64,000 nt of DNA from Umbilicaria muhlenbergii (GCA_000611775.1 KK106986.1:744001-808000), one strand, 5' to 3'; shown: positions 48,408 through 60,592, counted from the first letter of the stretch. Notes: a model not told the origin generated them from the sequence alone. Numbers and translations are program-made.

Positions 48408-50204
48408 TCAGTAGGCTCTTTCCGTCAACTTGACCATCAAAGGCTTAGGCTCATAACCAAGGTAAGCACGCTGGTTAGGCCAATCCCGGTCCGCCTTGTC
48501 GACTAACTCTAAATCAAAGGCCCAGACGACCCTGGAAAGAACGACTCTTAGTAGTGCGAGCGCAAGTCTGATCCGTGAATCTCTGTCAGCATTACCTCAA
48601 AGCATTTGAGTCGTGGGATGTTGATTTCGGCCAGAACAAATGTGAGCGGGAAACAAGATGGGAATGGGGTGGGAGAGTGGAACGTACTTCTGTCCCATAC
48701 AATTCCTAGACCCTATTGAAAAAGGGTGGAAAGCATCCTTGTCGTCTTTCTCGAAACGAGCATCGTATCGAGGATGAGTCTTCGGCAACCAGCGTTCCGG
48801 GTGAAACGTATCGGGGTCAACGAAGTTGCTGGGCGAATGAAATGTTGCGTGTGCCGGGACTCCGATGACGGTCTGTAAAGACGTTATCAGCCAAGCTTGC
48901 AAAGGAGCTGCTCTTTGAGTGAACTGTTGGGTTGGAAGAACCTACTCCTCCGGGGATCCAGTATCCATCGACACGCTGGCCACCGGAAGCGACTAAGCGG
49001 GGTTTGGGATCAGAAGGAGTTGGATGGTGAATCCGAAAGGCTTCCATGATGACGGCTTCCAGGTACGGCAACTCCTGCAATGACGCAACATTGATATCAT
49101 TCTCACTTTCAAACCTTGTCCGAATCTCATGACTGAGAGCATTGATGGTTTCGGGATAGAGAGCCAGGTAATAAGTAGCAGCAGCGGCGGCCGCAGTAGA
49201 TAACTGGCACCCGGCGAGTAGCATTGATATAACATTTATATTGAGCTCAGCCCGTGTAATGCCTTTCTTATGCTCCTCATCCAATCGCCCAATGATTGGG
49301 CTGATAAGGTCGGATTTGCCGGGCCCCAGGTCTCCAATCCCAAGCCGCCGAGTAATCATGTCGGTTCCGATCTTCAAGTTCCTCTGCCTGATCCTTGACG
49401 TCAGTCGCAGAAAGACATAGCCGACAATGTAGTCCAAAGGATAGAAACGACTCAAGCTAGTCCTAATAGAGCCGAACTTCACGCCCAGAAAAAAACCCAG
49501 GACCCAAGAATGCTCACGATCAGGGTCTAGACTTTGAAAAGAATCACCCAGTGCGAGCTCGCCCATTATGTCGAGAGTGGTGTAACCATAGTACTTTGCG
49601 AGGTCGACTTTGCGTTGGTCACCTTTGACAATGTCATTGCGTAGTCTCAGAATCAAGCGACTGGCATAAGATTCGATTACAGGCGACTGTTCCCGCAACG
49701 CCTTGTCCGAAAAGGCGTTGGCGAAGTTACGTCGGAGGCGAGCGTGTGTCTCTGCTTCTGCCGAGAAAAGAGTTTCTGCTCCATTTGGTGGCGGCGTTCG
49801 GGTGTAAGGGTCTTTAGGGAGCCCGGGACGTTTCTGATATATGTCTCTCCATCCTCCAGATGTAGCTATGGTAAGCTCGTCCGGAGCGGTACGTACAATC
49901 GGGCCATATTCGGCGTGGATTTTGCAGATGTACTCGTGTGATTTACCTCGAAAATGGGCGCGAACGAAGGGGAGGCGCGAGATAGCTGAGGTTTTCGGGC
50001 CAGGGAATTTCGCTAGGGGGTGGAAGTAGATGTTGTAGATAGCAGAAATAACGTAATACTAAAGAAGTGCGTAGGTGATTAACATGGTTGTTGATTTCGG
50101 TTGGGAGAGGAAGATCTCACCAAAACGAACACAGCCAGCACCGTTGCAACTGAGGCACTGAAAGTAGGAAGAGAGATCTGCCAGAGGGCGCCGAGGGTGT
50201 TCAT
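48408..50204 (-). CDS. Cytochrome P450 monooxygenase
   Basis: Four exons (50204-50121, 50058-48946, 48872-48688, 48582-48408) join to 518 residues, a full P450 length. An N-terminal membrane anchor precedes the hinge YFHPLAKFPGPK. The K-helix has EAFR (367-370), the PERW motif is present, and the haem loop is FSIGSRNCMGQ with ligand Cys457. The I-helix is unusual: LAGCQLSTAA at about 309-318 replaces the usual AGxET-T, so the acid-alcohol pair for oxygen activation is missing. The last intron (48583-48687, 105 nt) is longer than the others, and the residues right after the haem loop (KDSRIRLALALL) fit the family loosely, so the 3' model is less sure. It is the only tailoring gene of the island that can be read intact; the substrate is presumably the PKS product. 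Confidence 0.78.
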
Positions 50205-51163
50205 GATGAAAGACCTTCTCTGCAAGCACGCACTGCAGCGTGTGGGAGGACTATCTAGACAACACGATGTAGACGTTCAAACCAAGTCCTTCAAGGTGAT
50301 GACCTTTTCGGGAGCAGTAATGGGCGAGGTGCAATAGGGATATAGGTTTGATGCATTTTCCCGCACAGCAAAGAACGAGCTTGTGCGGGTTGGACCATAG
50401 TGCAAGAGCAAGGCCCACATGGGTCCAGCAGGAAAAGATCATGTCCAACATGTTGCATGGTCAGGTATGATGCTGCATGTAAGATGCTGCATGGGATGAT
50501 GGTGCATGGGATGATCCTGCGATTCGGGAACTGTCCGCCTCCGCCTCCGACTCCGGTGAGGTGGGAGACGAGGTAGGGGTGAAGGCGGGGCACAGCGAAG
50601 CTTAGCCTGGAGTACGCGATGGATGGCTACGGAATACTCGCATGCCCTATGCCTTCTCCCCACCGTGGGCTGCGATGCTTGCGTATCGCATATCGCATAC
50701 CGGTATCGCAGATTTCGACCTGAAGGTATACCCGAGGTAGTGCGTAATACCTCACCGACTCTGAGTGCATTGCACCTTGCATCGACCGCGTGGCATCAGT
50801 GTGCCAGTCTGCCTGGTGCCAGTCTGCCTGCTGCTTCCTTCCGGCGGCCGTCCTCGGATACCGGTCCCCGGATACCGGTCCGCTCCGTCCCTTACCACGT
50901 GATCCATCCACTGAGCCCGCCCTACCACAACCCTACCACAACCCTACCACAACCCTACCACAACCCTGCCGCAACCGTCCCAGCCGTTATCTTCATGTCC
51001 TCCCTTTTCCAAATCTATTTGCTGTTTTGGCACTGCCTGCACTAGTCTGGATTGACGCGCTTCAGACGATGATGCAGTGAGTCGTATCTTGACAGCTGTA
51101 TCTTGACAGCTGGACCGTTTATCTTGCAGCACCACAACGAGTTAGTACAGCCTTCACAGAGCT
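50205..51163. other. Divergent intergenic region between two P450 loci
   Basis: This is the shared upstream region of the intact P450 (-) and the decayed P450 (+). It contains an 11-bp tandem array. No gene is seen. Confidence 0.5.
50921..50975. repeat. Five-copy 11-bp tandem repeat
   Basis: The unit CCTACCACAAC is repeated four times exactly and once with two changes, about 190 bp upstream of the decayed P450. Confidence 0.92.
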
Positions 51164-52687
51164 ATGGTTCTCTCGACCACACCCCTCGGATGGCTCGGCC
51201 GCATTGTGATTATGGTAAGTCAAAACCTTCATGTAATGATGTTCTGCTCGTTGATAGGCCTCAGGCCGCGGTTATGACACTCGCCAAGGTCCTCAGTTTG
51301 ATTATCTACAATCTTTACTTCCATCCTCTTCGTACGTTTCCGGGGCCCAAGCCGCAGCAGGTACACCTATTCCTATTGCATGGCGCATGTTGAGTGGTAA
51401 CATGATCTGGGGACAACCTCACTTCATGAACAATACGGTGACGTGGCTCGTATGCACCCAGACGAATTATCCTTTGTCGGGTCAAGTGCCTGCCAGGACA
51501 GCTACAACTCCCGTCCACGATTTCCAAAATCGGAACTGGGGACAAAGGTATCCCCACATGGAGTGCGTCCCCTACCTACAATCACGAACATAGAGGACCA
51601 CAACCGGCAGCGACGTATACTTAGTCATGCCTTCTCTGACCGCGCCTTAAGAGAGCAAGGATATCTTCTGCAGAAGTACAGTGATCTTCTGGTTGGCCGC
51701 TTACATAACCAGGTAGAACAAGGGCACAGCACTGTCGATATCTGCGCATGGTACAATTTTGCTACTTTTGGTATCATTGGTGATATATGTTTTGGCGAGT
51801 CCTTCCATCGCCTCGAGACCGCGGAAAGTCATCCTTGGATAGCCTTCATTTATAGGTTTCCGAAGTTCGGCAAGATGCTCACTGCTTTCCAGCATTTTCC
51901 ACCGAAGATAAAGTCATACGGTGGGCTCTCCTTTGATTTCTTCTGGATAGGGTTTGGCAGATTTTCGATTGGACTTAGGAGAAGATTATGAAGTCCATTG
52001 AACGGAAGTCTGAGAGACCGGACTTTATGGTACGTTCTGGAGAACAACCATAAGCAGGGGATGACGAGGGATGAGATCGACTCGACAATCTCCATTCTGG
52101 TGCTCGCGGATAGCGGTGTTACAACGTCCACAGCTTTAGTGTCTACAGCCTACTTTATTCTTAAAACCGCCAGGGTGATGAGTCGGCTGCAGAAGGAGAT
52201 CAGAGACGCTATGCGAAACGACCCGAAAAACATCACATCCGCAGCCCTATCAAGCCTCCCATTTTTGCACGTGGTTCTGCTAGAAGCCATGCGAATGCAC
52301 CCCCCAATCCCCATTGATGTTCCCAGAGTGGTGGGCAGGCCAGGAGTTGAAATTTGCGGTATGCCGGTTGCCCAAGGATACCGGGTTGGCAAAGACAGCT
52401 TATCCGCTCCCGACCAAGTGGGTTGACTCTTATGAGTTCCTTCCAGAACGGTGGCTCTCGGATGCCGATCCGCGTTATGCCAATGATGCCAAAGCGATCT
52501 GCGAGCCTTTCCGGGTAGGGCCTAGAAATTGCTTCGGAAGAAACCTTGCGTGGGCTCAGATGAAATTGATATGGTCCTTCATCTGGAGCACTCGGAGAGT
52601 AATCAAGAAGGGGACTGGACCGACCAGAAAGTGTACCTCCTGAATGAGAAATTGCAAGTGTATGTCAAGCTTCTGTCAAGGTCATAA
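51164..52687 (+). pseudogene. Decayed cytochrome P450
   Basis: A P450 can be followed from end to end but only by changing frame repeatedly. It starts MVLSTTPLGWLG, a 50-nt intron (51215-51264) follows, then IIYNLYFHPLRTFPGPK. Breaks follow: a frame change near 51350 before TPIPIAWRMLSGNMI; another near 51433 before VARMHPDELSFVG; TGA at 51934 and TAG at 51976 in the frame reading FLLDRVWQIFDWT then EKIMKSIERKSERPDFM; a change near 52029 before YVLENNHKQGMTRDEI; another near 52388 before TAYPLPTKWVDSYEF; and a last one near 52570 before GDWTDQKVYLLNEKL. The haem loop FRVGPRNCFG and PERW are still recognisable. Neighbouring synthases are clean over many kilobases, so sequencing error is unlikely. 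Confidence 0.85.
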
Positions 52688-53692
52688 TTCACAGTGGGCA
52701 TGCTGCTTAGGAGTCACGCTTTCTTCTACGTAAAAGGAGGCCGTAGCTTAGGGTTAGAAATGGTCGTTGCATCAAGCTTCAGAGGAACGGCTGTAAATGA
52801 AGCTTTGCTAAGAGTGACCTCTGGAATCAAGTGACTGCTATTTCGATCGAAAGTGGTGCTTCTCTTTAAGGGCGACAACGATCGCTGATCCCTGGATGAA
52901 AAGAGGGGGTCCAACCAGCGTCAATGATGTAAGCTACCCCCTCGAACCTCTCCACGACGATGGCTATGGCGGTTCCCGTAGGTTGTAAGAGTATCGGACA
53001 TAAGCCTTGAATAGAGGGAGAACAGCCAGCAGGCATATGTACTCCGTACAAAGTAAGTGGCAGTCCTCAGCTGGAGGTCTCTTCAACTACTAGCAGGCGT
53101 CGAGGAGCCATTAGTTCACTTCAAGGATTCAGATACGTCGTTGGCTGCCTTTATATTATTGAAAGGGGCCCCATCTGGAGACTGCCACTTATTTTGTCCT
53201 TACGCCTGCTGGGTGTTTTCCCTCTGTTCATGACTTATGTTCGGTACTCTTACTGGAAAGCAGAGATTTACGAAGCTCCTTTGCTTGAGCACGGCGGGCT
53301 GTACTACGAGCAAACATAGCAAAAACCCGCCAAAAATGGATTTTCCTTCTAAACCCTCACTATTCGACGTGTAGAGCGTTTCGACAATCTTCAGGATGGG
53401 AGACCGTATTGGGAATTGATGACTCAGATCGGGTGTACCTATACTATATACAGTGACGCTGAATGGACTTTGCTACTCTAAAAGAGAAGCTGGTAATACC
53501 TCAGCGGCATTCTTTTCTTGCCTCTTCGTTAACCCCTGACTTTTCTCCTTGACCTTCGCAGAGTTGGTCTCGATCTCTAATGTGACCTATATACTCAGGT
53601 CTGTTAGCTGCCTTGAAATCCGACAGTCATGGTATCACTCAAGGACTTGCCGCGCCATCAACACTGCGATAATCTAGGTGGATGGGGGTTTC
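52688..53692. other. Right edge of PKS island
   Basis: No gene recognised. It lies between the decayed P450 and DTD1 and is the right boundary of the island. Confidence 0.5.
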
Positions 53693-54361
53693 CTAGTCCG
53701 TCAACACCGAACAACAAACGGGAGTATGACATGGTGAAGTCGCCCTCTGAAGAGGGGAAAAGACAGAAGGACTACCCACCGGGCCGTCGTTCACCAATCC
53801 TACTTCCATGAAAGCTTGGAAGACACCATTTTTCACCTTCTCTGGGTCATATAATTCTTGAACCCTAGAAACAAAACGATCGTAAAGCTCCCTGGCCTGA
53901 TCACCTCCAGCGGCTCCATGGAAGTCAGGCTTAGAACCTTTCTTAGTTGATGCGAGCAGGGTGAATTGTGAGACTGGTATTAGAGGTTCAGATAGTTGAA
54001 GCGCCCCGCAGCATCGTACTCACCACACAGTACTTCGCCATTTATGTCCTGGACGCTTTGTTTCCACTTGACAAAGTTGGTGTTAGCTCTCAGTAACATT
54101 GGAGAGTGTGTAGGCTATGGATTATACCGTCCCACCAGCTTCGTCTGGCCACATTTTCAGCTTAAGTACCTTCGCTGCCATTGACTCCACCTCCTTGGGC
54201 GTGTCATCAGGCGCGACAGCGGCGAACACCAGTATGCCCTTTCCAATTGAGGAGACTAATTGCTTATCAACACTGACCGAAGCCGACGCAACCCGTTGAA
54301 GTATAGCTATCAAAGTCAGTGTAGGGTCGCCATACAGGGCCAAGAGCGGGTAACCTTTCAT
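53693..54361 (-). CDS. DTD1: D-aminoacyl-tRNA deacylase
   Basis: Four exons (54361-54355, 54306-54128, 54066-54024, 53973-53693) join to 169 residues. The cytosolic homodimer hydrolyses D-amino acids mischarged on tRNA. Visible family features: start MKAILQRVASASVSVD, SIGKGILVFAAVAPDDT, KVLKLKMWPDE, the SQFTLLA motif containing the catalytic Ser-x-Gln, and GLVNDGPV, close to the usual Gly-cisPro motif region. The first coding exon is 7 nt. After GLVNDGPV the frame continues for about 30 residues unlike the family (SPSVFSPLQRATSPC), where homologues have a short beta-strand ending. A different frame carries SSEGDFTMSYS, so the 3' end may contain a small frameshift or an intron I could not place. 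Confidence 0.85.
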
Positions 54362-55043
54362 AACTCTGTGACGTTCACCAGAAGCCAGTAGATTCAATAA
54401 CAAAAATAGTAGCAACCACGGTGCAAAAGTCTGGCTTGAACGGAACGCCTGGGGCCAGTCAAATGGCTAAATATGATGGTACAAACGAGCGTGAGAAAGA
54501 ATACGTTGTGACTGTGCTCCTACTCCGTGATGACGTTTTAGTCGTTTCCTGCCTTTGGAGGTCCTTCCAGTTGGCTGGAAAATCAACACGGTCGCGGAGT
54601 GTACATCTCTAATCCTGTCATCAAGATGTATCGATCTCTGGAAGACAGTTTCGACTGGTATAAGATAAGTCAAATAATCAAGATGCGTTACTCGCATGGG
54701 TAAGGTGGCACGTGGGCGGCCAGGCATGCTCGAAAGTGGTACGCTACGCTTCGAGGGATCGCCCGCGCTACTACGGAAAACGGTAGGCGAGCCGCAGCAC
54801 GTATCACAAGGCTTAGCATCGCGACACTCCAAAGTGGTTCCCCATACATACCTTGGACACTCAGGACGACAACCCTTACTGTTGCTTCATGTGTACCTCG
54901 AGGTCACCATCGCCGTGGGACTATACGTACTGCTGCCCTCATCACAAAACTCTCAGTCGGCTCTGGAATAGCCCAGCCCACCCCTCCCACCTACAGTCCG
55001 ACAGAGCAACTACGCTCACAATTGCATCCCCACGTCTTGCACC
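54362..55043. other. Divergent promoter of DTD1 and NOT3/5
   Basis: No gene is visible between the two divergent start codons. Confidence 0.5.
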
Positions 55044-57106
55044 ATGGCGCAGCGAAAACTACAGCAGGAGATCGACAAGACGTTCAAGAAAGTCTCAGAA
55101 GGCATACAAGCATTTGAGGGTATTTTCGACAAGATAAATCAAACAACAAATGCCTCCCAGAAGGAGAAACTCGAAGACGCTCTGAAGCGAGAGATAAAGA
55201 AGCTACAGCGGCATCGAGATCAGATCAAGACGTGGGCCGCAGGGAACGAGATCAAGGACAAGAAGCCGCTCATGGAACAGCGCAAAGCCATCGAAAATGT
55301 ATGTGCTGCTTAAGGACGTGGTGTTTACCAAATCATGGCTGATCACAGGCGTGGATGTAGCAAATGGAGAAGTTCAAGGCCGTAGAGAAAGAGATGAAGA
55401 CGAAAGCTTTCTCAAAAGAAGGACTGTCAGCTGCTGCTAAACTCGATCCCAAGGAAAAAGAAAAGTTGGAGGCTTGCCAATTCCTTTCGAACATGGTAGA
55501 GGAGCTGGAGCGGCAGATTGAGACATTCGAGGCGGAGGAGGAGACACTTCAAGCCACTGTGAAGAAGGGCAAGAAAGACACGTCAAAAGCGGACAGGCTG
55601 GGCGAGATAGCGCGGCTGACAGAACGACATAAGTGGCATCAGGGGAAGCTGGAATTACTGCTACGATCGTTGGAAAATGGGAATGTCGACACGGATCAGG
55701 TTAACGGCTTGGAAGAAAGCATCAAATACTACGTTGAGGAGAATCAGACAGTGGAATTCATGGAGGATGACACGATATACGATGATCTAAACCTTGAGGA
55801 GGATGAGGGGGTGTTTGGCATGAACAATGACAATGACCGAGTATCGTCGCAAGATACGCAGTCGGTGCAAGATGATATGCCAGAAACAGCAGACGGCCGA
55901 GGGAATACGATAGGCAACGGAAAACCAAAGTCCTCATCAATATCAGAACCACAAACGGCAGCCGCTCGAAGACCTTCTAACCAACTCAAATCACCTCTAC
56001 CAGCTTTGGCCACTCTACATACTCCTTTAGCCAACAGCTCCAACGGTGTCACAAACAACACAATGAAACCGGCTCCATTACCGACGAGGGCACCCGGTGA
56101 AACACTAAAATATGCTTCTGCAGCAGCAGCTGCAGCGGCAAGCGATAAAAATGCTTTGGGTATAGCACCCTTACCGCCTCCGCCAGGGGCGGCAGTATCG
56201 GCGTCAAATGCGAGCGCCGCACTCGCACCCCTCCCATCTGCTCCTGTACCCAGAAGTAGCGCTACAACATCTCCTAGTGCTATACCCTCATTACCAACTA
56301 GTGTCGGACATACTCCGGCGCAAAAAGCTGCTGTACCGGTGACAGTAAGCACGGAGGGATCTTCTAGTAATCACGCACCATCAAAATCTCCCACGCTGAG
56401 CCAATCAAGTGCTCCTGCCGCAGCCAGTGTTCCTAGCAGTGTGCCGCCAACGCCAGCTCTTGATAAGACAGAGGTTGTCTCCCACACTGCATCGAAGATG
56501 CCGCTCCCAGCTCAGGCTCTTGCAAAAGAAGAAAAGCAACATACACCACTCGTACCAGACCGACCTCAGGCTTCTTCACCGCTGGCTACGCAAACCCCTA
56601 TAGGACATACGAATGGTGACTCTCAGCCGGAACCAGGAGATGACGAGTCGATCTACCACCTACCCCCCGGTCTCCAAGACCTAATTCAGTCATTCGAGGT
56701 CACCAAGAGCCGTGTGCCAGCGGCTTCCTCGCCATCTGTGCAAAGGCTGCTTGGTGCTTCACATGCTACCTCTCCCGATTATATGGATGCAGAGAGGCCA
56801 CGCCATTACAGACCACAGACGAAATACAATACGCCTCGCTATTACCCCCAGGAGCCATTTACTGTAATCGACGATCCCAATCTCTATGGAAGAATAGATA
56901 CGGATACCCTGTTTTACATTTTCTATTATCGGCAAGGCACTTACCAGCAATACCTTGCGGCCAAATCGCTCAAAAACCAGAGCTGGCGTTTCCACAAACA
57001 GTACCAAACCTGGTTTCAGCGACACGAAGAGCCCAAAACGATAACCGAAGAGTACGAGCAGGGGACGTATCGATTTTTCGATTACGAGAGTACATGGTAC
57101 GTGTAA
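55044..57106 (+). CDS. CCR4-NOT complex subunit NOT3/NOT5
   Basis: Two exons (55044-55298, 55361-57106) join to 666 residues. The N-terminal coiled-coil NOT domain spans about residues 1-230, starting [20 protein letters not shown], with [20 protein letters not shown] and [21 protein letters not shown] long Ala/Ser/Pro-rich linker follows. The C-terminal NOT box (about residues 585-666) contains [42 protein letters not shown] and the closing [12 protein letters not shown]. The subunit acts in cytoplasmic mRNA deadenylation and in transcription control. The 62-nt intron joins AIEN to [12 protein letters not shown]. Fungi usually have a single NOT3/5-like protein of this size outside budding yeast, so I do not choose between the names. 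Confidence 0.93.
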
Positions 57107-59823
57107 CATCCACCACCCACAAATGTTGTGAAGATTACGCAAAGTTCATCCTCATAGACGGAGCATTCACTAACGCTTGCCGGCACTGCCTAGGATGAAT
57201 CGTCGGAAAGCGGACTTCAAGTTTGCTTATAAATTCCTGGAAGATGACCTATGATGAGGTAGCGAGGTGTCTGAGGAGCTTTTGGCATAGGTAGTATACG
57301 GTGGGCTCTGTAGGGCCTTGGAACCCCTCTAGAGCTTTTCGCTGCTAGCATAGGTACCATCAATAGCAGTCGTGGACTGACTTGCCAACGAACCCTGATC
57401 GAAAACGTCTGCTACTTCAATGCTGTTGAGATGGCTCCGCAAAACATACTGAAATTACTGATGTCTAACATGCACAGCCTCAACATCTTTAGAGCCATCT
57501 TCCAAAGAGAGCAGTTCGGGTGGAAAAGCTGCTACCATAACGTGATCTCGGCTCGTTCGAAGCCGGCGCTTGCAACACCCATCGAGGAGGGAGTGAGCCA
57601 ATAATATGGTGATTCTGCAATACAAAAGACTTGCCATCTTTATTAACCAGAAGTGTACTGGAAGACGAGCTATCTCGTGCCCTCAGAAGCCTGATGAATT
57701 GGGCGTAGCTTGGGCTTTATGGGCCCTAATAGACAATGAGCATTGATGGTGTATAATTGCTAACACTTCCCTTTGCGCATGTGTTCGGGATTGTTCTTGC
57801 TGGAGGCTTCCGCTGCATTTGTTAGTGATCCATCCTTTACAGTACGAGAGATGCACGTTAGAGGTTTCTTTAATCCTGCTCTTACGTTTCATCACCGTTG
57901 CGGTGCACGTTTAGAACCGGCTATGGTCGGTGTCTTATTTCCGGCTGAATCTTCCCCAGATGGTTGCGCAATATCGGAGCTCGATGGCATCGTGCACCAA
58001 AAGGAGTCATCAATCACTTGCTAGTACAACCAGGTAGGCAGTACATGCCACCTGCGCCACATTCTGCAAACGCGTATGCAATGCGATGTTATGCTGCGGC
58101 ACCGTTGTGCATGTTTCCTCGGTCCTTCGTGAGTAAGCCTTGTTCGAGCCTCAAATACTTTAGTTAGCGGTCCCGTGACTTCGCAAGCCTCATCATGGTA
58201 TGGAATTTAGGCAATCAGGCGGCGACGCTAACAATCCAAGGTGCCACCGGCAGCCTCGCGGCTCCACATCGCATTGGCAAATCACATCACGACAACAAAC
58301 TCTGCATATCCTGGGTCTGAGCGTCGATAAGAAGCTTGTGTGCCCCGCCGTTGCCTTTTCGCTCTGGGAGGCGTAGGCAACAGTTTCAAACTGCGCACTG
58401 CGAGAGGCATCGACTCATCTACCATGAGCGTGGATGAAACTGACTATGGGATGAGATTGGGTCATCGGTATGTCACCTTGCGGCAGTGGCATTCTTGTTG
58501 ATATGTACTGACTTCTTTTTGAAAGGAGTATCGTGGCGGCGGGTCTTACTGCGCCCCGGCTGACAAGATCCAAGACTCCTTGCTTCTCAGAAATTTTCAC
58601 ACGGAAAGACACTAGCGAATGGCTGAGTTCAGATGACAAGCATAGCCTCAGAAAAGAGTCAAGATGTCTGGTCGCAAGGACTTGTTGCAAGTTCTCTTAC
58701 AGCCAATGGTGGTAGCGAAACGAGGCTGCCACTGAAAAGATGGGACGAAATTCCCCAAAAGAGCGCAAGCCGGTCCGCGTCAGCCTCGCAAGTCGCCTTG
58801 GTACTTTCGGGATGAAGGTCTCCACCAAAGAGCTACACAGCATACTCTCCGGTATGGATGGCCACCCGCAGTTGTGCCACTCCAAGCTCGACTAAACCGC
58901 TTCACGGCGCGAATTCATGAAATAGTCTTCAAGGCTGCCACCTTGGCTATTGCACGTCTGCCTAATGTCTCTGTTGATAGCCGGGTTTAGTGTGTGTACT
59001 GCCTACACACTACCGGCAGTACGTGTTTTGTTAGTGGCGCTGCCTCCTTCAATTTCATCTACTATTCAATTTGCCTTCCAAGTTCATCTCAAGTTCGTCG
59101 CCATTTGCACTGACGAGGGCCATCGTTCCTGGAGCCTTGTCAAAAAAAGAGGATTCTGCCTGGTATCGTGGCTGATACTACCATCTAGAGGTCATAAAAC
59201 ACATCGTGGATGGTTTTCGCTCTACGGGCCGTCCCAATAGCTTGGGGCAGCCAATAAGAATTCTCAAGTAGAGTATATCTAGACCTACGGTCACTGAAAC
59301 TCTCCGGCATTGGCAGCCCAGATTCACCGCAGGTCCACAGGCTATATCTCTCTGTGAGGCGAGGGGGTCGTGGTCTCTGCTCTGACTTGACAGAGACTCT
59401 TGGTGAGGGTTATGGCCTTGCTTTTACCCTTCCCGTTGCCCTGTTCAGACCGGCGTGGTTTTATCTCTCAAGCATTTCACAATACCCTCGTCTCGCCCCA
59501 CGTGTGATTATTCTCTAACCAGGACCAGGCATCGCATACTCGATACACGAACGGGTCAGGCCAAACCCGTGATTCTAAGGAGCCTCTGCCTTGTAAACAT
59601 GCCAACATCATTGAGACTATAAAGTTCCGCCATTCTCTTCAGAACTCAATTCACTCAACAAGCATAGCCTTCTCTCGTAGTACTGCTGGTCCTGCTACTG
59701 TTTCATGATATTCCTGGCCACTTTTTGCTTTTCACTTCTTCCAAGGTTCCAAAAACAGTGGGTGTTTCACGACATCAACTTCCGTCCTATCATTAGAGCA
59801 AAGGATCTGATACACCGCCGAAG
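57107..59823. other. Long gene-poor region
   Basis: This 2.7-kb stretch lies between NOT3/5 and the zinc-finger gene, both on the plus strand. ORFs of 60-96 codons occur but none has a domain or supporting introns. A pyrimidine-rich stretch and a TATAAAG-like motif (about 59618) near the 3' end fit the promoter and leader of the zinc-finger gene. Confidence 0.5.
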
Positions 59824-60592
59824 ATGTCTTATTCCGCCCAACAACCCACCGTGAGCATTCCCGTCCCGGCGGTGAAGGGCAAAACTGACTAATGCTGGCT
59901 GGCTTAGTACTACTACGACCCCAACCAGAATTACTACAACCAATCATCCCAAGCTGGACCCTTCTACGGCCCCAACCATGCTTTTAGCGATGCTTCTATG
60001 AACAGAGGATATTCCACGCAGAGCAGCACTTCACACAGCTCCGGTACCTCAGCTTCAAGCCCGGACTGTTACGGCCCATATCATTCACCAAGGCAGCTTC
60101 CCTACAGTCCCACCTACCCAGATAGTTATGACAGCACTCAACAATACCCCATCACTGCTCCATATCCATCTCAGCGACAGAAGCCTAGCAGGGCGGAAGC
60201 CAAGCCGACCAAGTAAGTTCTTCCTTCCCAACAATCTTTCGCCAGCCCACTTTCTTGTACACATGGTACACGTACGCTTCTTCTCTGCGCAGTCGTTCTC
60301 TTGTTTCCACTCATACCTTGAACGCTCCATACTGACACATCCTCTCTCTAGGATCTCAAAGTCGTACCCATGCCTCCACCCCGGGTGCACATCTCGGGCC
60401 CAATTCACCCGTGCGGCTGACTTGGAACGTCACCACAAGACCGTGCACTTTGTGGAAAAGAAGCTTGATTGCCCTGAGCGGTGGTGTGGGCGCGTGGGCG
60501 AGTACGGCTTCACCAGGAGGGATCATCTGATCGAACATCAACGAACCTTCCACATGCAGGATTTGCCGAAGAAGAAGCCCAGACACTCCTGA
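59824..60592 (+). CDS. Small C2H2 zinc-finger protein
   Basis: Three exons (59824-59850, 59908-60212, 60352-60592) join to 190 residues. The N-terminal two thirds are low-complexity, rich in Tyr, Ser, Pro and Gln (MSYSAQQPTYYYDPNQNYYN). Exon 3 encodes a C2H2 pair: YPCLHPGCTSRAQFTRAADL followed by ERHHKTVH, and then CPERWCGRVGEYGFTRRDHL with EHQRTFH. A basic tail KKKPRH could be a nuclear signal. The layout suggests a sequence-specific nuclear DNA-binding protein; targets are unknown. The second intron is 139 nt, longer than usual here, but its ends (GTAAGT, CTCTAG) are good. Confidence 0.82.

Noticed and set aside
51164-52687. Repeat-induced point mutation as cause of the P450 decay
   Set aside because: Breaks are mostly small indels, and the sequence is not visibly saturated with C-to-T changes; RIP cannot be claimed without a computed index.
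55744-56352. 202-codon ORF antisense to NOT3/5
   Set aside because: Shadow of the low-complexity Ala/Ser/Pro linker on the other strand.
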